Below the pieces are notes generated by a model. That model was not told the DNA's origin. It saw only the letters and a list, made by a program, of their open reading frames with translations, and made no database searches. A stretch of 64,000 nucleotides of DNA from an uncultured Pelagimonas sp. (GTDB taxonomy: Bacteria > Pseudomonadota > Alphaproteobacteria > Rhodobacterales > Rhodobacteraceae), in NCBI RefSeq assembly GCF_947498515.1, contig NZ_CANMKO010000003.1:62001-126000 (forward strand). Reading direction: 5' to 3'. Both the position numbers and the translations under genes were made by a program. Below, piece by piece: positions 59,128 to 64,000 of this stretch. Every line of letters starts with the position of its first letter. Within the stretch, counting starts at the first letter, position 1.

Positions 59128-60212
59128 TGAAACAACTCCACGGTAACGTGTGGCACTTCACCGTTCATGATTGCGTCAACGATCTTGGCGCGGGGTTTCC
59201 CGTCAATCGCCTTGAAGATTTCACCGCTGACAAATGCCTTGCGTTCGGCCAGCATCTTTTCGCGCTGCGCCTTCTGCTCGGCCTCTTCGCGCTCCTGCCG
59301 CTCGGCTTCCAGCTTGGCCTTTTCCTGCGCGGCCTTCATGGCTTCCGCGCGTTCGGCTTCGGCCTTTTGTTGTGCCGCGATGCGCTCACGTTCCCGATCT
59401 GCTGCGACCTTGGCCTCTTCCTCTGCCTTGACCTTTGCCGTGCGTTCGGCCTCTGCCTTTTGTTCCGCTGCGATGCGCTCACGCTCTGCCTGCGCGGCTT
59501 TCCGTTCGGCCTCTTCGCGTTCGCGCTGCGCCGCTTCCAGTTCGGCCTTGGCCTTGGCCAGTTCTGCCGCCTGTGCCTCGGTCGCCTTCGCGGTTTCCAG
59601 AGCTTGACCAAGCTGCTCAAGGGTCGATGCCTTCTTGGCGGTCGCCACGTCCTGTTGAGGGCCAAAATCTTCACCAATCTGGATGGCTTCAATCTCTGCA
59701 ATCTTGGCGGTCAGGCTGTCTACATCGCGGTAGATCATGGCTGTTACCGGGTCCAAGGCAATGAGCGCATCTGAAACGCGGTCGGCGCGCTTGGCGTCTT
59801 CGGCCTCCCAATCGGTCAAGGGCTTGCGCACGGTGTCGCGGGTGGTGTCCAGCGTGTCGCGGACGGTCTTGCGGCATTTGTCCACTTTCGCGGTCTGCTT
59901 GCGCCATTCTTCGGTCAGGGCCTTGCCGCGCTTGTCCAAGCGTGTTTTGACCTTGGGAATGCTGGCTGCAATGCTGCGCAGTTCTTCACGATCTACGCGC
60001 TTGCCCATGTCCAAACCTTCGGCCTCTTTCTCTTTGGCCTCTTTCAGTTCTTTGAGCAAATCGGCCATGTCTTCGCCGCTGTCCATCGCCATATCCAGAC
60101 GTTCATCAAGTGGCGGCTGGTTGTCTCCGATTGCTGGCGGTGGCGGGTGGCCTTCCTGCATTGCGACAACGTTGGACGGGGTTTGGCTCTTGCTGACTTC
60201 TAGGGTTTCCAT
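59124..60212 (-). CDS. Coiled-coil phage protein
   Basis: A 362-residue protein. Residues 1-60 are disordered. Residues 60-180 are helical and charged, and residues about 205-330 are an almost continuous coiled coil of Ala/Glu/Lys/Arg heptads (AERERIAAEQKAEAERTAKV). A short globular end follows (EIFKAIDGKPRAKIVDAIMNGEVPHVTVELF). Such proteins often lie near phage recombination genes. The function is unknown. Confidence 0.65.
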   Translation of the reverse strand: METLEVSKSQTPSNVVAMQEGHPPPPAIGDNQPPLDERLDMAMDSGEDMADLLKELKEAKEKEAEGLDMGKRVDREELRSIAASIPKVKTRLDKRGKALTEEWRKQTAKVDKCRKTVRDTLDTTRDTVRKPLTDWEAEDAKRADRVSDALIALDPVTAMIYRDVDSLTAKIAEIEAIQIGEDFGPQQDVATAKKASTLEQLGQALETAKATEAQAAELAKAKAELEAAQREREEAERKAAQAERERIAAEQKAEAERTAKVKAEEEAKVAADRERERIAAQQKAEAERAEAMKAAQEKAKLEAERQEREEAEQKAQREKMLAERKAFVSGEIFKAIDGKPRAKIVDAIMNGEVPHVTVELFQ

Positions 60213-60224
60213 GTGGGGTCTCCG

Positions 60225-60389
60225 TTAGCGGTGTGCGTTGTTGATGGTTGCGGGGCGGTCGATCCGGGCTTTCATTTCCGCCACTTTTTCGTAAACGCCC
60301 TCTGACGTGATGCCGATTGGCTGGTCACTGCCAGTCAGGCCGCGCTCAAGGCGAATTTCCAAAACCGCCATGTCTTCTTTGAGGCTCAT
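60225..60389 (-). CDS. 54-residue hypothetical phage protein
   Basis: The short frame begins MSLKEDMAVLEIRLERGLTG, contains SDQPIGITSEGVYEKVAEMKARIDRP and ends with NNAHR. It overlaps the 60386 gene by 4 bp (ATGA). It is soluble and charged. The coupling is the main evidence that it is real. Confidence 0.55.
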   Translation of the reverse strand: MSLKEDMAVLEIRLERGLTGSDQPIGITSEGVYEKVAEMKARIDRPATINNAHR

Positions 60390-60691
60390 ATGACCGCCAC
60401 CACCGGGCTTTGGCGGTGCCGGATGAATACCGGCAATGTCTCGACCACGGTCGGAACCTCTTGATACAGGTCTAAAATCTTATCGCAGGTGTCTTCGTCC
60501 AAAACCTCAGTGATGCAGGTTTCGCATGTGTTGGAATAATCCAGATCGTTGCCGGTGCCGTGCGGCTCAAATTCTGCGCGCACAAGGTCCAGCGTGATCA
60601 TTTCCGCCGCTTGCTCTGCGGTTTCGGCCTCAACCGTGACAGAGCCATAGGCGCGGACGTATTGGGCGATGTTCACTTGAAACTTGGGCAT
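60386..60691 (-). CDS. Hypothetical phage protein
   Basis: A 101-residue acidic protein. The start MPKFQVNIAQYVRAYGSVTVEAETAEQAAEMI is the common pattern of small phage proteins with a beta-alpha start. Four Cys occur in the middle part (NTCETC, EDTC). No function is known to me. Confidence 0.55.
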   Translation of the reverse strand: MPKFQVNIAQYVRAYGSVTVEAETAEQAAEMITLDLVRAEFEPHGTGNDLDYSNTCETCITEVLDEDTCDKILDLYQEVPTVVETLPVFIRHRQSPVVAVI

Positions 60692-60695
60692 ATGG

Positions 60696-60776
60696 TCAGT
60701 CCTTTTTCTCGAAGTATTCGTAGGCGGTGATTGCGGCCCATGCGGCCAGCCAAATCAGGGAAAGGGTCGGGGTCAT
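60696..60776 (-). CDS. 26-residue single-helix membrane peptide
   Basis: The frame begins MTPTLSLIWLAAWAAITAYEY and ends FEKKD. Residues 4-19 are hydrophobic and the end is charged. Its ATG overlaps the stop of the gene at 60773 (ATGA), the same coupling as in the rest of the operon, which is the main reason to accept so short a gene. Confidence 0.45.
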   Translation of the reverse strand: MTPTLSLIWLAAWAAITAYEYFEKKD

Positions 60777-60955
60777 TCTGGCTCGACCTCTCGCAAATCA
60801 ACGTCCAGTTTCCCGGCGCAATTCGCTCGGGCTGATATGACCCGGTTCGCGTGGCTTACCGCCTCGCGCATGTTCGGCGCGTCAAAGCGGATGCGCGCGG
60901 TTCCCTGTGATCCGTCGGGCGTGGCGTAGGTGGCTAAAGCTGAATAGGTCGGCAT
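60773..60955 (-). CDS. Small hypothetical phage protein
   Basis: A 60-residue protein with an alpha/beta pattern like the 60386 product (YSALATYATPDGSQGTARIRFDAPNMREAVSHANRVISARANCAGKLD). It directly abuts the stop of the 60956 gene. Function unknown. Confidence 0.55.
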   Translation of the reverse strand: MPTYSALATYATPDGSQGTARIRFDAPNMREAVSHANRVISARANCAGKLDVDLREVEPE

Positions 60956-61714
60956 TCAAAGCTCCAATGCTTGTTGTTTTGGGGTGCTGCCCATGACCCA
61001 TGTCCCGCCCTCAAGGGTGAAGCGGGGCCATTTGGTTTTGCAGTGGCTTGGTTTGTGGTCGGCGGGGTTGAACCCGTTGTCGGCCATGTATTTCAGGGCG
61101 TCGTGTATCTGGCCCCACTTGGCCGATTTGATGCGCTCTTGTTCTTCCGGCCCCCATTGGCTCCAAAGGTCGGGGCCATCGAATTGCAGCATGAAAGTCA
61201 GGTTGTTCATTCCCTGCGTGACCGCGCTTGACCACCACGGCTTGAGCTTGCCGCCACATCCGTTCCCATCCTTTGTCGGGGCGTCGATGTAGCGCTCAAT
61301 CGCGGCCTCAATAGCCTCGCGTTCAAATGGCACGTTCGCGCCTGACCATGAGCGGAACCCTGTTTCGGTCCAGCCAAGTCCACCTTCCGGCGCTTGGGTG
61401 TAGGTCTGGAACCCGCCAGAAAACCCGCGCAAAACCGTGGCCTTGCAGCCGCGCACCTCAACGTCAATCGGGCCGGGTTCGTCGTCGTAAACCGTCACCT
61501 CGTAATCATCGCGGCCATAGGCTTTGATCTTGATCGTGGTGCGGGTTGGTTCGGTCCAAGCGGTTTTTTTTGCCACCGCCTCGATCGGGTCTTTCGCCTC
61601 TTCGATGTAATCAAAGATGGATTTTTGACCGATGCTTTCCAGATAGGCTATGCGCTTGGGCGTGGTGGTGTCGCCCTTGCGTAGCACAGGCAGGTCTGAG
61701 AATAGGCCGCTCAT
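60956..61714 (-). CDS. Hypothetical protein coupled to the cytosine methyltransferase
   Basis: A 252-residue protein. It has no recognised catalytic motif. Segments include KIKAYGRDDYEVTVYDDEPGPIDVEVRGCKATVLRGFSGG and a Trp-rich part (KPWWSSAVTQGMNN, LWSQWGPEEQERI). ATG 61714 overlaps the methyltransferase stop (ATGA). A partner or regulator of the methyltransferase is possible from the coupling. Confidence 0.6.
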   Translation of the reverse strand: MSGLFSDLPVLRKGDTTTPKRIAYLESIGQKSIFDYIEEAKDPIEAVAKKTAWTEPTRTTIKIKAYGRDDYEVTVYDDEPGPIDVEVRGCKATVLRGFSGGFQTYTQAPEGGLGWTETGFRSWSGANVPFEREAIEAAIERYIDAPTKDGNGCGGKLKPWWSSAVTQGMNNLTFMLQFDGPDLWSQWGPEEQERIKSAKWGQIHDALKYMADNGFNPADHKPSHCKTKWPRFTLEGGTWVMGSTPKQQALEL

Positions 61715-63180
61715 TGCATCACCACCAAATCGGGGCAATTGGCCTCTGCCAGTGCCTTTGCAATCGCCGGGGAAACCGAATTTCCGCACATGCGCGTCTG
61801 TTCAGTCTTGGTCAGCTTGCGGCCATCGTGACCACGGTCGATCTGATAGCTATCTGGGAAGCCTTGAGCGCGGAATTGTTCGCGCGGCGTTAAGAGCCTC
61901 ATGCAAATGTCGGTGATTGCGTAGGTTTCGCCATCAATATCAACTGTCACCAGCCCAAAGCGCGCCTTGGCGGTCAGGGTGTGCAGTGGGTCGCTCATTG
62001 GTGCCGCGACGGATGTTCCATAATACTTGACCATGAACGCCGCGACCAATGCCGCGTGGTTGCCTTGCGCCGTGACGGTTGCGGCCGGATCGTGCAGAGA
62101 CCGCGCACCACGGCCACCAGAGCCGCGCATGTTCATCATGTGAGCCGCAACAATCTGTTGCTGCGTTCCGCGTGTCGTGATGGTGGACAGTGGCGCGGAT
62201 AGATCACGGCCAACAACGCCGCCATTGTGCTGCGCCATAAACCCGCTGATTGCTTCCAGCTTGGTTGCGACGATCTGGTTTTGATCCTTCGGGCTGGCGC
62301 ATAGCGTGTGCATGGGCGCTGATGCGCTCCGGCTCCGTCCACCTTGTTGCGCGTGGCTCACGAAATAGGGCTCTTTGGCGTCCAGCACATAGCGCTTGAT
62401 GCCCTTGGCAATGCGCGCCATCGTGTTGTCGGCCAGTGGTCGCTGGGCGTGAACGCCCATTGTCTCTTTGATGTGTGCCGTTGTGTCGAAAATTGACGGC
62501 ATGGGGATAGACCAGTCGATGCAGCTACCGGCTGAAACCCAAGGTTTGAGTTTGCCAGTCTGGACGGCCTCTGACTTCGGGTCGCCGTGCGTCGGCTTTG
62601 GCCACACACAGGGCTTGCCATCACGCCGCGCGACCATGAACAAGCGCTTGCGGATCGTCGGTGCGCCATAGTCACACGCGGACAAGACACGAAACTCTTG
62701 GACATACCCGGCTTTGCGGAATGCCGCGCACCATGCGTCAAAGTCTTCCCACGTCCGAAACTCTTCGACGTTTTCGAGCAAGATCACATCGGGGGCAAGA
62801 TCCCGGCCAAGGCGTTCAATCCAATGGACGCAAACCCAAGCCAAATCGCGGATATTTTTCGACACGGGCTTTGAGCCACGGGCGCGGGAAAAGTGGGTGC
62901 AATCGGGCGATGCCCACAACAGGCCGACCTTCTGGCCACGCTTGACCAAATCGCGCGGGTCAACCGCATAGACTGACGTGATTAGATGCTCGGTGCCGGG
63001 GTGGTTTGCCTCGTGCATGGAAAGCGCGGTTTCGCAGTGGTTGATTGCGAAGTCAGGTTCACGGCCAAGCGCTTGCGCAATACCAGTGGACGCGCCACCG
63101 CCACCAGCAAAGCTGTCAACGATCAACGGGGCGTGAATGGGCTGGGCGTCTTCGAATTGGTCAATGTCAAACAGGCTCAT
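61711..63180 (-). CDS. DNA (cytosine-5) methyltransferase
   Basis: A 489-residue C5-methyltransferase. Motif I is DSFAGGGGASTG (residues 22-33). Motif IV is SPDCTHFS (residues 91-98), where the usual Pro-Cys has an extra Asp between the residues, as in one known phage group. Motif VI is LLENVEEF. The C-terminal half carries target-recognition and motifs IX-X (TPREQFRAQGFPD, MCGNSVSPAIAKAL). No matching restriction gene is visible, so self-protection of phage DNA is likely. The start is set at ATG 63180. Confidence 0.9.
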   Translation of the reverse strand: MSLFDIDQFEDAQPIHAPLIVDSFAGGGGASTGIAQALGREPDFAINHCETALSMHEANHPGTEHLITSVYAVDPRDLVKRGQKVGLLWASPDCTHFSRARGSKPVSKNIRDLAWVCVHWIERLGRDLAPDVILLENVEEFRTWEDFDAWCAAFRKAGYVQEFRVLSACDYGAPTIRKRLFMVARRDGKPCVWPKPTHGDPKSEAVQTGKLKPWVSAGSCIDWSIPMPSIFDTTAHIKETMGVHAQRPLADNTMARIAKGIKRYVLDAKEPYFVSHAQQGGRSRSASAPMHTLCASPKDQNQIVATKLEAISGFMAQHNGGVVGRDLSAPLSTITTRGTQQQIVAAHMMNMRGSGGRGARSLHDPAATVTAQGNHAALVAAFMVKYYGTSVAAPMSDPLHTLTAKARFGLVTVDIDGETYAITDICMRLLTPREQFRAQGFPDSYQIDRGHDGRKLTKTEQTRMCGNSVSPAIAKALAEANCPDLVVMQ

Positions 63181-63185
63181 GGGCG

Positions 63186-63503
63186 TCACCAATCGTAAAC
63201 TGGCAGGCCATCAATCTGGTCTGCGTCACGGTCAAAAAGGATGAATGCGGCGTCAGGGCAGCCCATGGCAGCATGGTCTATGCAGGCACGGATGCTGCCT
63301 AATCCGACGACGCTGCTACCAAAGCTGATGTTTCTGCTTATTAGGATTGACGGACCCATATCCCAAATGAGGTATGTTGGCTCAATAACGCCGCAAGACC
63401 GTTCTATAAGGCTATCCGACGCCCGATCCTCAAGCCATATTGCAGCGTCGCGCGTCAAATGAGCGGTGGACATAACGGCTATTTTTTGGGTTTCAATTGT
63501 CAT
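63186..63503 (-). CDS. Hypothetical phage protein
   Basis: A 105-residue acidic protein (HLTRDAAIWLEDRASDSLI... HAAMGCPDAAFILFDRDADQIDGLPVYDW). The end with FILFDRDADQIDGLP resembles small proteins found beside Dcm genes in other phages. Function unknown. Confidence 0.6.
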   Translation of the reverse strand: MTIETQKIAVMSTAHLTRDAAIWLEDRASDSLIERSCGVIEPTYLIWDMGPSILISRNISFGSSVVGLGSIRACIDHAAMGCPDAAFILFDRDADQIDGLPVYDW

Positions 63504-63507
63504 GGGC

Positions 63508-63711
63508 TTACATCCAGTCTGTGCGATTGTTGGTCATTTGCGCGACGGTCGCGCAGGACAAATTTTTGAGGTTTTTTAGGGCCAGGTAGGCGCTATCGGC
63601 TTCGGCGCGGCTTTCGAACACGTCGAAATGGTCGGTTGCGGCTGGCGTATGGCCTTCGGGCTGCACCAGCTGATAGGCGACAAGGTGCCAGTCAGGCTTG
63701 GGCGCATTCAT
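63508..63711 (-). CDS. Small hypothetical phage protein
   Basis: A 67-residue protein from ATG 63711 (MNAPKPDWHLVAYQLVQPEG). It overlaps the upstream stop by 4 bp (ATGA). The longer frame to 63747 lies inside the neighbour. No motif is recognised. Confidence 0.6.
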   Translation of the reverse strand: MNAPKPDWHLVAYQLVQPEGHTPAATDHFDVFESRAEADSAYLALKNLKNLSCATVAQMTNNRTDWM

Positions 63712-64000
63712 CCCCACACCTCTGCGAAGTCGCCTGACCAGTTCCACACGGTCACATCAATGAAGAGGTCAACGCCATTGCCCGCGCCTGCGTGACCGCG
63801 CTTGAACGTCCAAAAGCGGGCGGGTTCTTTGCCCTTGCGGGTCAGTTCGGCCATTTTGATTGAGCCACCGCAACCGCCCGAATACGATCCGCAACCGTCA
63901 TGGTGGCCGATGTAATAGCTGCCGCGCATGTTCTTGGTGGTCTGCATATCGTCGCCGTTATAGGACGGGGTGCAGAAGCGGCGGCGGGTGCCGTTCTTGT
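63708..64000 (-). CDS. Hypothetical phage protein, 5' end outside window
   Basis: The frame is open from the stop at 63708 through 64000, so the N terminus is probably not in the window; ATG 63945-63947 would be a fallback start. The visible residues include NGTRRRFCTPSYNGDDM, then a Gly/Cys-rich part (GCGSYSGGCGG). No family is recognised. It is the first gene of the coupled chain seen here. Confidence 0.55.
   Translation of the reverse strand, partial: KNGTRRRFCTPSYNGDDMQTTKNMRGSYYIGHHDGCGSYSGGCGGSIKMAELTRKGKEPARFWTFKRGHAGAGNGVDLFIDVTVWNWSGDFAEVWG

Larger units (their letters stand above)
12052..64000. mobile_element. Temperate podovirus-like prophage (left end and most of genome)
   Basis: The boundary is set by a 3' tRNA-Gly remnant at 12052 and by the switch from household genes to phage genes. 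The element contains holin, terminase, portal, scaffold, capsid, adaptor, tail-needle-type, ejection, polyvalent, endolysin, repressor and replication/recombination genes. There is no tail tube, sheath or tape measure, which with the adaptor and gp10-like proteins points to a short-tailed (P22-type) virion. The right end, integrase and intact tRNA are not in the window. Confidence 0.85.

Noticed and set aside
12000-64000. Integrase gene
   Set aside because: I looked for the Arg-His-Arg-Tyr and serine recombinase patterns in all plausible genes and saw none. It is expected beyond the right edge.

Overview
The window joins two kinds of DNA. Bases 1 to about 12,050 are a conserved chromosomal segment of an alphaproteobacterium, most likely Rhodobacterales/Roseobacter group. 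The evidence is gene content and order: scpA-scpB, a 358-residue dcd, tRNA-Pro(GGG), a long MerR-type regulator next to ihfA, then fabH-plsX-rpmF-yceD on the minus strand, and a bamE-like lipoprotein gene, an OlsB-like acyltransferase gene and uup on the plus strand. From about 12,052 to the right edge everything is one temperate podovirus-like prophage. Its left end carries a 3' tRNA-Gly remnant that looks like an attachment site. Its right end, with the expected integrase and intact tRNA-Gly, lies outside the window.

The prophage runs in functional blocks. 12.2-16.7 kb: small virion or fibre-type genes, including three short Ig-like proteins with a shared N-terminal tag and a tail-fibre tip protein. 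16.7-30.7 kb, all plus strand and often overlapping by a few bases: holin, small and large terminase, portal, scaffold-like acidic protein, major capsid protein, a probable capsid decoration protein, head-tail adaptor, His-rich collar protein, a stabilisation/tail-needle-type protein, a GNAT acetyltransferase and two probable ejection proteins. 30.7-41.2 kb: one reading frame of 3498 codons for a polyvalent protein with SF2 helicase, N6-adenine methyltransferase and HExxH zincin domains. 41.3-45.0 kb: fibre genes built from a repeated module, a secreted protein and an amidase endolysin with C-terminal membrane segments. 45.0-47.2 kb: a lysogeny-control region with two divergent regulator pairs. 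47.2-55.0 kb, minus strand: primase, helicase, PD-(D/E)xK nuclease, Rha/KilAC-type regulator, TerB-like protein, SSB, YqaJ exonuclease and ERF annealing protein. 55.1-56.7 kb, plus strand: a HTH protein and an HNH-like protein. 56.8-64 kb, minus strand: a long chain of small, translationally coupled accessory genes ending in a C5-cytosine methyltransferase.

The most unusual feature is inside the giant gene. Two complete genes, each with a strong Shine-Dalgarno sequence and normal codon use, lie in the +1 frame exactly where the host frame encodes low-complexity linkers (33,467-33,703 and 34,559-34,939). Other non-standard signals are a recurrent terminator-hairpin/ribosome-binding-site leader before many virion genes, two near-identical late promoters 29 kb apart, a perfect inverted repeat beside the repressor gene, and four 12-bp tandem repeats next to the attachment site.

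All family assignments come from reading motifs and gene order. No database search was run.
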